Origin: Pseudomonadota bacterium
GTDB taxonomy: Bacteria; Pseudomonadota; Gammaproteobacteria; Halothiobacillales; Halothiobacillaceae
Direction: 5' to 3'
NCBI GenBank assembly: GCA_021795795.1
Contig: JAJYPA010000031.1
Location: forward strand, 1-34,663
Length of the DNA stretch: 34,663 nucleotides
Position 1 is the stretch's first letter. Each line of letters opens with the position of its first letter. The translations under genes and the position numbers were made by a program. Below the pieces are notes generated by a model that saw nothing but the letters and a program-made list of their open reading frames with translations, did not search any database and was not told the origin of the DNA. Of this stretch, positions 1-7,034 are shown piece after piece.

Positions 1-2
1 TG

Positions 3-1547
3 CCGGAAAAAGACCGGACCAAAGAGTTGATGTCGGCCATTTCCGACGCACAGAAAATCTCTGACCATCTTTTGAGTCATGTGCCGGAATTGCAGGTGGA
101 GCAGGAACAGCAGAAAGAACGGCCAACCGTCTCCCGTGGCGATTACGTCCGCTATGCGGATGAGACCGGGAAAGAGCGGGAAGGGGTGGTGCTCGATGCC
201 GCCGCAGCGGGAGAGGCTACTCGTGTACGTGGCATATACCGGTGGTCGAACGGCATGCCGGGCATGGATGGCGCCGACCATGTCTCTTCGGTCACTCTGC
301 CACCACTGGCGGAGCATCTGTCCGGCACGGTAAAACCCGGGCTAGACCTGGACGCCATCGATCCCAAAACGGACGCCTACAAGCTGACCATGGGCAACAA
401 CATTGAACGTAATAAGGCGGAGTATGCTGTGCTGCGGTCCGTTGAGGAGGCACGGGGCGTCCCTGACCCACATCTCATGCCAATACCACCGCAGCAACAG
501 GCGGTGGATATCCAGGAGTTCAATCGCGGCGACCTTTTCAAATATAAGGATATCACCGGACGCGATCATGTGGGTGTGTCCTTGCAGGATGCACCCTTTG
601 ATGAGAAAGGCGGGGCTCCAATGCGCTGGAAAGATGTGGTGACGGGGCCGGACGGCAAGCCACATATCATGCCTGGCGATGTTCTGGGCCGCATTGAGCG
701 GGGTAATGTATTGGGCTATGTGCCAAACGCCGTGCCGGATATTGATAGGCTGGATTTTCAGAGTCCTGATTATGAGAAGGACAAAGAGCGTTTTCCGGGC
801 ATGAAAGCGGCATTGGAGTTTCGGGTGGCGTCTGTTACGCATCAGAACGGTATCCAGTTCCAGGATGCCACTGAAAATGGGCTGCACCCCTGCAAGGCAG
901 TGGAGAAGGATATCCAGAAGGGGGATTACGTCGCTTTCCGCACACCGGACGGCACAGTGCAGGAGGGTATCGCTCTCGGCGCATGGACTGACGGAGATGT
1001 GGTTTTTCAGCCCACCAAACGCGACCATGATGAAGGAGATAGGGCCGCTGTCTGGCCCGCCGACGCCCGCATTGCGACGGTGGAGAAGGAGGCCATGTTA
1101 GCCCATATACCGGGTATTGCCGGGGATATTACGCTGGCCAACCTGAATACGCGGTCCACAGAATATCAAACGGCGTCCATGGCGGATATCACCAAAGCGG
1201 TAAATGCGCTGGAGCGGAAGATGGATGCGGTGATGCCCGCCGAGAAGTTTCACGCGCTGGAGCAAGGGATATTGCCGCTGGAAGCTCAGAAGGGCGTGGT
1301 GGTGATGGGCACCGAACCCGGCCAGCAGCGCCGGTGGACGGGAAAAGTGGTGGGCATCAGTGAGGACAGGAAGACCATCGAGATCATCGCCATGGGCAAA
1401 ACGCAGAGCATCGTGGATGCCCGTGGCAGACCTTTCCCCGCAGGAATACAGCCCGGTCAATATGGAAAAGTGTTACTGGATAAGACCGGCAACCTGACGT
1501 TCGATGGTAAAGAGAAAACCCGCGGCAGATCCAGAGGAGTTGCATAA
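3..1547 (+). CDS. Hypothetical plasmid protein with three internal repeats and a shared C-terminal domain (5' partial)
   Basis: The frame is open to the left edge (residues before the TTG at 27 and ATG at 30 read P-E-K-D-R-T-K-E), so the true start is probably outside the window; about 514 residues are visible. I do not recognise the family. Three blocks begin with the same motif, G-D-Y/L-x-x-x-x-D/T-x-x-G followed by an E/H-x-G-V/I stretch (near residues 45, 180 and 310), and at least two of them end in an I-P/V-P-N...DI..L..S.-Y segment, which looks like internal triplication of a 120-130 residue module. The last 75 residues (VVMGTEPGQQRRWTGKVVG onward) recur at the ends of the next two genes. 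The stop overlaps the next start (TAATG). It is likely cytoplasmic, with no signal peptide or membrane span in the visible part. Its link to transfer genes is inferred only from position. Confidence 0.75.
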   Translation, partial: PEKDRTKELMSAISDAQKISDHLLSHVPELQVEQEQQKERPTVSRGDYVRYADETGKEREGVVLDAAAAGEATRVRGIYRWSNGMPGMDGADHVSSVTLPPLAEHLSGTVKPGLDLDAIDPKTDAYKLTMGNNIERNKAEYAVLRSVEEARGVPDPHLMPIPPQQQAVDIQEFNRGDLFKYKDITGRDHVGVSLQDAPFDEKGGAPMRWKDVVTGPDGKPHIMPGDVLGRIERGNVLGYVPNAVPDIDRLDFQSPDYEKDKERFPGMKAALEFRVASVTHQNGIQFQDATENGLHPCKAVEKDIQKGDYVAFRTPDGTVQEGIALGAWTDGDVVFQPTKRDHDEGDRAAVWPADARIATVEKEAMLAHIPGIAGDITLANLNTRSTEYQTASMADITKAVNALERKMDAVMPAEKFHALEQGILPLEAQKGVVVMGTEPGQQRRWTGKVVGISEDRKTIEIIAMGKTQSIVDARGRPFPAGIQPGQYGKVLLDKTGNLTFDGKEKTRGRSRGVA

Positions 1548-2620
1548 TGAATACTAGAGAAATAACACCCGTTGAGATCGAATCACAACTGACCAGCACG
1601 AACCCCGCCGAGCGTCGGGAGGCGGTGCACGACTATATGGATATTTTGACCTCCAGGCAGGTGGAGCGCGCACTGACGGATACTGCGCCTTCCGTGCGCG
1701 CTTTCACCATTGCGGGCAGGCCCGGCGGGCTGTCGGATATTCAGGTCGAACGGGCCTTATCCGACGAGGCTCCGGAAGTCCGCGCTCTGGCGGTATCCGG
1801 CTTTGCCAAGCGCATGAACGATGTGCAGGTGGAGCGCGCACTTGCCGATGAGGACGTGGAGGTGCGCGAGGTGGCCGTGGCGGATCTCGTGCCACGGATG
1901 AACGATGTGCAGGTGGAGCGTGCTCTGACCGACCGGAATCCCGGCGTGCGCATGGAAGCCGTGCAGGCGCTTACCCCGCGCATGAATGACGCCCAGGTGG
2001 AGCGTGCGCTTCTGGATCCAAACTACAAAACCCGTGCCCATGTCATGGGCAGCCTGTCCAGCCGGGTCCCCGATGAGAAGGTGGAGCGGGAATTGACGAT
2101 CCGCAATGCCGCTTGGCGGGCGGTTGCCGTCGAAAAACTGGCCGACCGCCTGTCCGATCCACAGGTGGAACGGGCTTTGCTGGACCAAAGTGCTGAAGTA
2201 CGCGAGGTGGCTGTCCAGGCGCTGCATCCCCGTCTGTCTGACCGTCAGATTGACCGGGCGGCGCAGGATCCGTCGCCAGAAGTCAGGAAAGTCATCAGCG
2301 ATCTGGTCCCCGCCAGCAGGGTTCGGACTGCCGTCAGCATGACGATGACACTGCCACCTCCCTCCACGACGATTGTCATCGGAACCGAGCCGCAGCAATC
2401 CCGGACCTTCACCGGCGAGATACAAGGGGTCAGTGAAACGCGTAAAACGCTCTCCGCGCGGGCTATGGGCAAAGACGTGTCCGTAATCGACGCCAGGGGC
2501 CGCCCGTTTCCGCCTGAGATCCAACCGGGCACATACGGGAAGGTCATCCTGGATAGGACCGGTAATCTGACGTTTGAAAGCAAGGGGTTGTCCAAGAGCC
2601 AGCAAAGGGGACTCCAATGA
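1547..2620 (+). CDS. HEAT/LRV-like repeat protein with the shared C-terminal domain
   Basis: The protein has 357 residues. About eight consecutive repeats of 28 residues carry the signature Q-V-E-R-A-L-x-D...V-R-x-x-A-V-x-x-L-x-x-R-M-x-D (residues about 30-250). The spacing and pattern fit alpha-helical HEAT or leucine-rich-repeat-variant solenoids, which usually bind other proteins or act as scaffolds. After the solenoid comes the C-terminal domain found in both neighbours (TEPQQSRTFTGEIQGVSE onward). The gene starts by overlapping the upstream stop by one base and ends by ATGA overlap with the next gene, so the three are one translationally coupled operon. Repeats 3 and 4 are nearly identical at the DNA level (84-bp period, starting near 1814 and 1898), which suggests recent duplication. 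The partner and function are unknown. Confidence 0.85.
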   Translation: MNTREITPVEIESQLTSTNPAERREAVHDYMDILTSRQVERALTDTAPSVRAFTIAGRPGGLSDIQVERALSDEAPEVRALAVSGFAKRMNDVQVERALADEDVEVREVAVADLVPRMNDVQVERALTDRNPGVRMEAVQALTPRMNDAQVERALLDPNYKTRAHVMGSLSSRVPDEKVERELTIRNAAWRAVAVEKLADRLSDPQVERALLDQSAEVREVAVQALHPRLSDRQIDRAAQDPSPEVRKVISDLVPASRVRTAVSMTMTLPPPSTTIVIGTEPQQSRTFTGEIQGVSETRKTLSARAMGKDVSVIDARGRPFPPEIQPGTYGKVILDRTGNLTFESKGLSKSQQRGLQ

Positions 2621-4113
2621 GCACGGCAACCGCTACAGAGGTCCGTGAATCTTCTTTGCTATCCAAAGTGGATAATGCCGGTAACACCCACATTTACCAG
2701 CGTAAAACAGCCAGTGATCTGCTGGTCGGCGAGCATATTCTGGAGCATGTGATTGGTCATAAGCCAATGGTGGCCACGCCGATTTTGGCGATTGCGCGCG
2801 TGGATGAGGACGTCATTGTCACCATCCCCGACCGTCATGGATCCAACGCGCCTGTAGAGGAACTGTATCCTGCGGATAAGCCGGTTTTTATCAGCAAAAC
2901 GCCGCATTTGGAACAGTATGATCCAACGCAAAATGTCTTTGTGCAGCAGGAGAAACTGATGGAGAAAGCATCTGCTCAGAGGGTGGAAGAGGTTCTGTCC
3001 AACCCTGACGATTACCAGCGGGCGCTTGGCGTCAGCTGTGTTTATCCATCCATGGATGACCGGCAGGTTAACCGGGCGCTCCAGGATAAGGACTGGATCG
3101 TCCGCATGAATGTGCTCATCAAGGCAATGGACGCAGAAGAGACGGATCGTGTCGACGACACGGTGGCGCTCACCCTGATGCGTGACAAGAAGCCCGAGAT
3201 TTCCATGCGGGCGCAAAGGCTGTTTCAGGATCGGGAATTGTCCCGTGCAGGGTGCGAACCCCATTTTTCGCAACAGGAGGGTGGTGTTATGGAAGCAGAC
3301 GCAGGGAAGGGTAAGCAGTTTGGTGGTCTTCAGGGTGCCATTCTGGCCGAGAACGGCAAGTGGCACAATTTGTCCGCCTATGTGGACAAGGAAGGTAAAT
3401 TCCGCGGCTCGCTGGAAGTGGATGGCGAGAAGCACAAGCTGGAGTTTGCGGAAAAAGAGCGTGATGGGAAGAAGTCCCTGGGGGCCGTCGTCAAACGGGA
3501 GAACGGCCATACTGGCGGCAGCCCCGACATGTACGTCCGTATTGCTGCGGTCGAAGGTAGAAATGGCCGTTTTGCCAGCATGTCGCTGTCCCAGAAAACC
3601 CCGGACGGCAAGTGGCAAGGCATCGTCGGCAAGGGCGGTGGCCTGCGCATGAACGATGCCTTGCTGGACGGTAAAGGCGTTCATTCCAAAGAGGCACAAT
3701 TCATTGAGAAGACGCTGGACGTAGGACCGGGTGCGCTGATTCCGGTCAAAGCGCGTGAAAATGCCATTGACCAGGGCCATGCCGCGCCTACCCGCGCCGA
3801 TTACTCGCGGGAAGCAATCCCTTCGCAGGGTGCAGTCCAGACGGTAACCTTGGGTGAGGAGCCCGGCAATCAGCGCCGTTGGACGGGCAAGATCGTGGGT
3901 ATTGCGGAAGATCGCAAATCCGTCGATATGCAGTCCGCCGGCAAGGTTTCCCGTGTGGTCGATGGGCAGGGCAAGGAATTTCCGGCTGATTTGGCGGTCG
4001 GAAGTTACGGAAAGCTTTTGCACGACAAGACCGGACCCAAGTTTGCGGCACAGGAACAGCAGCGGTCCCAAGCCAAGGAAAAAGGGAAGGGGGGTCGTGA
4101 GATTTCGGTGTAA
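2617..4113 (+). CDS. Hypothetical protein with the shared C-terminal domain, third gene of the triad
   Basis: The protein has 498 residues and starts by ATGA overlap with the upstream gene. It carries a single degenerate copy of the VER-A-L repeat (Q-V-N-R-A-L-Q-D...V-R-M-N-V-L, near residue 150), a central glycine-rich beta-type segment (residues about 225-350, GGLQGAILAENGKWHNLSAY onward) and the family C-terminal domain (V-T-L-G-E-E-P-G-N-Q-R-R-W-T-G-K-I-V-G). The C-terminal domain pattern, G-K-I-V-G-I-x-E-D ... G-K ... G ... P ... G-x-Y-G-K ... K-T-G, reminds me of small beta-barrel KfrB-like domains found in plasmid proteins, but I cannot confirm that. A strong terminator follows 35 bp downstream, so the triad operon ends here. 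No catalytic residues are recognised. Confidence 0.8.
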   Translation: MSTATATEVRESSLLSKVDNAGNTHIYQRKTASDLLVGEHILEHVIGHKPMVATPILAIARVDEDVIVTIPDRHGSNAPVEELYPADKPVFISKTPHLEQYDPTQNVFVQQEKLMEKASAQRVEEVLSNPDDYQRALGVSCVYPSMDDRQVNRALQDKDWIVRMNVLIKAMDAEETDRVDDTVALTLMRDKKPEISMRAQRLFQDRELSRAGCEPHFSQQEGGVMEADAGKGKQFGGLQGAILAENGKWHNLSAYVDKEGKFRGSLEVDGEKHKLEFAEKERDGKKSLGAVVKRENGHTGGSPDMYVRIAAVEGRNGRFASMSLSQKTPDGKWQGIVGKGGGLRMNDALLDGKGVHSKEAQFIEKTLDVGPGALIPVKARENAIDQGHAAPTRADYSREAIPSQGAVQTVTLGEEPGNQRRWTGKIVGIAEDRKSVDMQSAGKVSRVVDGQGKEFPADLAVGSYGKLLHDKTGPKFAAQEQQRSQAKEKGKGGREISV

Positions 4114-4148
4114 GTGATGTGGTGCGTCCCTGTTGACGTGCCATCTGC

Positions 4149-4175
4149 AAGACCCGCCTATAATTGGCGGGTCTT
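4149..4175 (+). terminator. Intrinsic terminator of the three-gene operon
   Basis: A perfect 10-bp stem (AAGACCCGCC / GGCGGGTCTT, 4149-4158 and 4166-4175) with a 7-nt loop runs into a T tract. It lies between the end of the + strand operon (4113) and the end of the convergent - strand antitoxin gene (4177). The T run is on the + strand only, so it mainly stops + strand transcription. Confidence 0.92.
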
Positions 4176-4176
4176 T

Positions 4177-4542
4177 TTATGCCACTGCACTCAAGGACAG
4201 GTGAATTTCCACATCGTCCCAGGGCACGAAAATCTGCTGGTCTTCCGTCTTGTCGATAAGATGGTGCTCCATGAGTTTCTGAACATCGGCATGCACGTTG
4301 CTGTAGTTCCTGCCCAACTGTTTGGCGAGCGCGTAGATCGACTGCGGCCCATTCTTTTTTAGATGTTCCAGCAGCACCAACCGCGCCGGCGTCAACTCAC
4401 GAAAAAGCTGTGCAGAATCGGAAAAACTCAGATGATAATCCGCTTCCGGCAGAATCTCTCCCCGGTCCAGTTTTTTGGCAATTTCCCGCATCTCGCTAAA
4501 TAGCGTACTGGTGGATGTGATGCTGATAATAGCTTTAGTCAT
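4177..4542 (-). CDS. tumA: Winged-helix antitoxin, TumA-like (HVO_A0114 family)
   Basis: The protein has 121 residues. Its C-terminal half is a winged helix-turn-helix (L-T-P-A-R-L-V-L-L-E-H-L-K-K... Y-A-L-A-K-Q-L-G-R-N-Y-S-N-V-H-A-D-V), typical of the DNA-binding HVO_A0114 family annotated as the antitoxin partner of TumE/DUF6516 toxins. The toxin gene lies directly upstream and overlaps it by 8 bp, giving the toxin-first order seen for this pair. A good ribosome site (CAGGAG) precedes the ATG at 4542. By analogy it should bind the toxin and repress the shared promoter through the palindrome at 4827-4851. The family assignment rests on remembered motifs; no search was run. Confidence 0.8.
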   Translation of the reverse strand: MTKAIISITSTSTLFSEMREIAKKLDRGEILPEADYHLSFSDSAQLFRELTPARLVLLEHLKKNGPQSIYALAKQLGRNYSNVHADVQKLMEHHLIDKTEDQQIFVPWDDVEIHLSLSAVA

Positions 4543-4867
4543 GGGTATCTCCTGTCAATCTTTGCACATCCCTCTCGAAATCGTTCACCAGGGCAGACAG
4601 CGATGAGAAAGTATAGGATTCTTCCATGTCACCATAATGCCGATGATCCCCTTTACCCGTTTCGTTGTCATACCGCACCAGACATTGTCCCCTCTTGCCG
4701 CAGTAGAACCGATATTTGAAGCCGTGCGGTCGCTCCGGCGAAGGCTCCGGAAGTTGCCAGATCACCGCCTCCACGATGACGTCATCTGGCCGGACTTCCT
4801 TCTTATAGAATACGCGGATCGCTTTCCTATATTGTATGATAGACAATATAGTCTGTGGGGTCAACAA
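4535..4867 (-). CDS. tumE: TumE-like toxin (DUF6516 family)
   Basis: The hallmarks of the TumE/DUF6516 family are clear: V-I-W-x-L-P-E-P-x-P-x-x-x-H-G-F-K-Y-R, then R-Y-D-N-E-T-G-K-G-D-H-R-H, then a C-terminal L-x-x-D-F-x-x-D-V helix. The longest frame begins with TTG codons at 4867, but that start overlaps a good promoter (-35 TTGACC, 17 bp, -10 TATCAT) and the operator palindrome, so the real start is probably further in. No ATG or GTG with a clear ribosome site exists near the expected position (around 4826), so the start is unresolved and may be non-canonical. Family members are usually about 100 residues. The proposed role is growth-inhibiting toxin, neutralised by the overlapping antitoxin and serving plasmid stability. 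Confidence 0.78.
   Translation of the reverse strand: MLTPQTILSIIQYRKAIRVFYKKEVRPDDVIVEAVIWQLPEPSPERPHGFKYRFYCGKRGQCLVRYDNETGKGDHRHYGDMEESYTFSSLSALVNDFERDVQRLTGDTHD
4827..4864 (-). promoter_or_regulatory. tumEA promoter with palindromic operator
   Basis: On the - strand, TTGACC (4864-4859) and TATCAT (4841-4836) are 17 bp apart. A perfect 9-bp inverted repeat, CTATATTGT (4827-4835) and ACAATATAG (4843-4851), has its 7-bp centre exactly on the -10 box. That layout is typical of an autoregulated toxin-antitoxin operator. Confidence 0.7.
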
Positions 4868-4880
4868 GTCCGTAACTGGT

Positions 4881-4892
4881 TGGTGCTATATA
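4881..4892 (+). promoter_or_regulatory. Extended -10 promoter of the traF-like operon
   Basis: The sequence TGGTGCTATATA contains an extended -10 element (TG-C-TATATA). The ATG of the traF-like gene is at 4899, 7 bp after the -10 box, so transcription would start at or next to the start codon and the message would be leaderless. The same 12-mer or close variants precede several other genes in the window. Confidence 0.6.
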
Positions 4893-4898
4893 CTTGGC

Positions 4899-5480
4899 AT
4901 GAAAACACTCCATCGCAAAGACAAATGGATCATCGGCGGCATCGCTCTGGCACTTGTTGCGGGCGGTTGTGCCGCGGCGGCCATTCACCAGGAACGCCTT
5001 ACCTTCAACGCCTCCCCCTGTGTGCCGGTAGGCATATACCAGATAATCCCTACTGAAAAGCCGCTCCATGACGGCGAATGGGTGCGGCTCTGTCCGCCGC
5101 TGGCCCCGTCGGTACGGCAGGAAGTGCGCCATCACTGGATGGACTTGAGCGCATCGTCGGTCTGCGCGGACCATCTGGTGCCGTTCATCAAGCATGTGGT
5201 GGCCGTACCTGGGCAGACGGTGACCTTGTCGGCAAAGGGGATGGCCGTGGATGGGCACCTGATACCGCGTACCACCGTGCAGTTCACAGCACCCGTGCCC
5301 AATCAGCACGTCCACCTCATCCATTACCCGTTCGGCACCTACACGGTAAAACCGGGCACGTTCTGGGAGGTTGCGACCGGCATAAAGTGGGCCTTCGATA
5401 GCCGGTACTATGGCCCGATTCCGGACGGAAATATCCGCTCTGGAGCACGACCGGTATGGACGTGGAAGGGGTCGTCATGA
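4899..5480 (+). CDS. traF: TraF-like conjugative transfer signal peptidase (S26) with Cys in place of the catalytic Ser
   Basis: The protein has 193 residues. An N-terminal membrane segment (residues 11-29) is followed by the S26/TraF active-site block N-A-S-P-C-V-P-V-G-I-Y (residues 37-47) and the lysine block F-I-K-H-V-V-A-V-P-G (Lys98). In TraF proteins the residue before V/M-P is the serine nucleophile; here it is Cys41 (codon TGT, one base from TCT). TraF matures and cyclises the pilin subunit in RP4 and Ti-type transfer systems and sits in the inner membrane facing the periplasm. I chose ATG 4899 over an upstream in-frame start at 4836 because the latter lies inside the toxin operator region and because residue 1 then fits a normal signal anchor. 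The gene overlaps the next one by ATGA. Confidence 0.85.
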   Translation: MKTLHRKDKWIIGGIALALVAGGCAAAAIHQERLTFNASPCVPVGIYQIIPTEKPLHDGEWVRLCPPLAPSVRQEVRHHWMDLSASSVCADHLVPFIKHVVAVPGQTVTLSAKGMAVDGHLIPRTTVQFTAPVPNQHVHLIHYPFGTYTVKPGTFWEVATGIKWAFDSRYYGPIPDGNIRSGARPVWTWKGSS

Positions 5481-6064
5481 TTCCGGTCGCCAGCCTGACT
5501 GCCCAATGTGCAACCATGGTTGCCCCTTCCACGATGGCTGCGGTCGTACAGCACGAATCCGGCGGGAACCCCCTGGCGATGTGGGATAACACCACCGGAC
5601 GCCGTTACCTGCCCTCCACGGTTCAACAAGCGGTGCTGATTTTACGCCACTTGCTGGCGGAAGGGCATCAAGTCGATGTGGGTATCGCCCAGGTGGATAG
5701 TGAAAATTTCCAGCATTACGGCCTCACCGTGCGATCCGCCTTTAATGCCTGCACAAATATCCACGTAGGAGGCAAAATTCTGGAGGCAGCCTGGTTCCAG
5801 GCAAAACATGCCGGATTGCATGGACAGACTGCCTTGTTCCATGCCTTCGAGGCGTACAACTCGGGCGGAATCACAGGGGATGGCGGTTATGCGCGGGCTA
5901 TTTATCGGGCTGCGGGAATTCACACGTATGTCCATGTTCCCCTGGGGTACCGCTATAACTACGAGCCATTACGGACCGCTTCCCGCCGTGTACATGGTGT
6001 ACAAGTGGCGGCCCGTTTTTCCTCCGTATGGGCACCCGCATCAAACTGGCAACCAAAGGGGTAG
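5477..6064 (+). CDS. Lytic transglycosylase of the conjugation apparatus (VirB1/TrbN-like)
   Basis: The protein has 195 residues. The SLT motif is plain: A-A-V-V-Q-H-E-S-G-G-N-P (catalytic Glu about residue 26), then V-D-V-G-I-A-Q-V-D-S-E-N-F (about residue 78) and A-F-E-A-Y-N-S-G (about residue 128). Such enzymes open the peptidoglycan locally so that the type IV secretion channel can be assembled. The start at 5477 gives an ATGA overlap with traF; an alternative ATG at 5456 is in frame but has no better ribosome site. No clear Sec signal peptide is visible, so export is uncertain. The last 25 codons contain a copy of the leader element found upstream of four other genes (5976-6002), so the tail probably doubles as regulatory DNA for the next gene. 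Confidence 0.87.
   Translation: MIPVASLTAQCATMVAPSTMAAVVQHESGGNPLAMWDNTTGRRYLPSTVQQAVLILRHLLAEGHQVDVGIAQVDSENFQHYGLTVRSAFNACTNIHVGGKILEAAWFQAKHAGLHGQTALFHAFEAYNSGGITGDGGYARAIYRAAGIHTYVHVPLGYRYNYEPLRTASRRVHGVQVAARFSSVWAPASNWQPKG
5952..6002 (+). promoter_or_regulatory. Leader element copy 1 (GCTATAAC plus CCGCTTCCC core)
   Basis: A -10-like GCTATAAC (5952-5959) is followed by GGACCGCTTCCC (5973-5984) and GTGTACATGGTGTAC (5988-6002). The core matches copies at 27035, 27446 and 34126 and, on the - strand, at 22937-22918. It lies inside the end of the transglycosylase gene and 68 bp before the start of the next gene. Confidence 0.55.
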
Positions 6065-6069
6065 AACAT

Positions 6070-6585
6070 ATGGGCATCACGACGGAAAACGGAACTGATA
6101 CAACTACGGCGGACGATACGCTGGCCGATATCTGGCGCGTCTGGCGGCAAAAAGGCATTCGACCGGACATCGTGATCACGGACGCCGGACCGCTGGCGGC
6201 CGCCAAGTTCGGCAGGCTGCTGATACGGCGCGACGTGCTGGAGACCGGTAATGAGACGCTCATCGACTGGCTGGTGGCGCACCATGCCGCCTTTCTGGCG
6301 AACCCGTGGCTCCTGTGGCAGCGGCGCATCGCTATTTTATCTCTCGTCATGGCGCTGCTGGATGTCATGATCTGGCATCAGTATGGAGACGCGCTCTCTA
6401 TGCTCTTCTTGGCGTCTGTGATGGCGTGGTTGGGCATCTGGACCGCAGATCAGTATGCCGTGAGAGCGATCAACGCCCGCCAGTCTATCGCGGGTTTGAA
6501 AGCTGACCGGGCTTTTACGCACAGAAAGGAAAGCTGGCTGGATAGCCGACGCATACGGTTGATGCGCGGCGAATCTTTTTTCTGA
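6070..6585 (+). CDS. Hypothetical membrane protein in the transfer operon
   Basis: The protein has 171 residues. Two hydrophobic segments (about residues 85-102 and 106-124) are separated by a short charged loop; the N-terminal 80 residues are soluble and include W-R-V-W-R-Q-K-G-I-R-P-D-I-V-I-T-D-A-G-P-L-A. The C-terminal tail is basic. The start at 6070 is preceded by AAAGGGG; a longer in-frame start at 6028 would overlap the upstream gene. I do not recognise the family. Its place between the transglycosylase and the traB-like gene suggests a role in transfer, but that is inference from position only. Confidence 0.75.
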   Translation: MGITTENGTDTTTADDTLADIWRVWRQKGIRPDIVITDAGPLAAAKFGRLLIRRDVLETGNETLIDWLVAHHAAFLANPWLLWQRRIAILSLVMALLDVMIWHQYGDALSMLFLASVMAWLGIWTADQYAVRAINARQSIAGLKADRAFTHRKESWLDSRRIRLMRGESFF

Positions 6586-6603
6586 GTGGAGTGGAGGTGA
6601 AAA

Positions 6604-6951
6604 ATGGGTTTATTTTATCTTATTTCTGTGGTTATCGGTCTTATTGTGGCAGGCAAAGCCGGGTATGTTCTGAGAGGTAAAGTAGATAAGGTGTGGTCGG
6701 ATATTGAGGAAGAGTGTCGGGAAAGCTGTCGCGTGGAAGTGAACCGCATGAAAGCCGACCGTGCGGCCACCCACACCCGGTACACCATGCTGCGTGAAGG
6801 GCTTGCCAGCAAGAGGATACTGCTCTTCGATGAGGTGATGGATTTCATCAATGCCTGCGGGGTAGAGGATGAGTATACCGTGTCCGCCATTTTGGCAGGC
6901 AATCCAATTCACGTAGATGGTGCTGATGTTATGTTTCGTGTGGCTCAATAA
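6604..6951 (+). CDS. Small single-span membrane protein
   Basis: The protein has 115 residues. A hydrophobic N-terminal segment (residues 2-24) is followed by a charged helix rich in Glu, Arg and Lys (residues 27-60) and a short alpha/beta tail. GGAGGT lies 8 bp before the ATG. It follows the previous gene by 18 bp and precedes the traB-like gene, so it is part of the same operon. Family unknown; a membrane-anchored coiled-coil accessory protein is the most that can be said. Confidence 0.72.
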   Translation: MGLFYLISVVIGLIVAGKAGYVLRGKVDKVWSDIEEECRESCRVEVNRMKADRAATHTRYTMLREGLASKRILLFDEVMDFINACGVEDEYTVSAILAGNPIHVDGADVMFRVAQ

Positions 6952-7034
6952 AATGAGCGCATTCACGAAGGGACTTGGCATATGTATGTGGCGGTTCGGC
7001 ACATTACGCGGCTCGGTCGGCAGGGAAGCAGATA

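Noticed and set aside
342..1028. Long - strand frame inside the first gene, and similar antisense frames over 2659-4071 and 10101-10817
   Set aside because: They are antisense to strong + strand genes, lack ribosome sites and show no domain; they follow from codon bias of the true genes.
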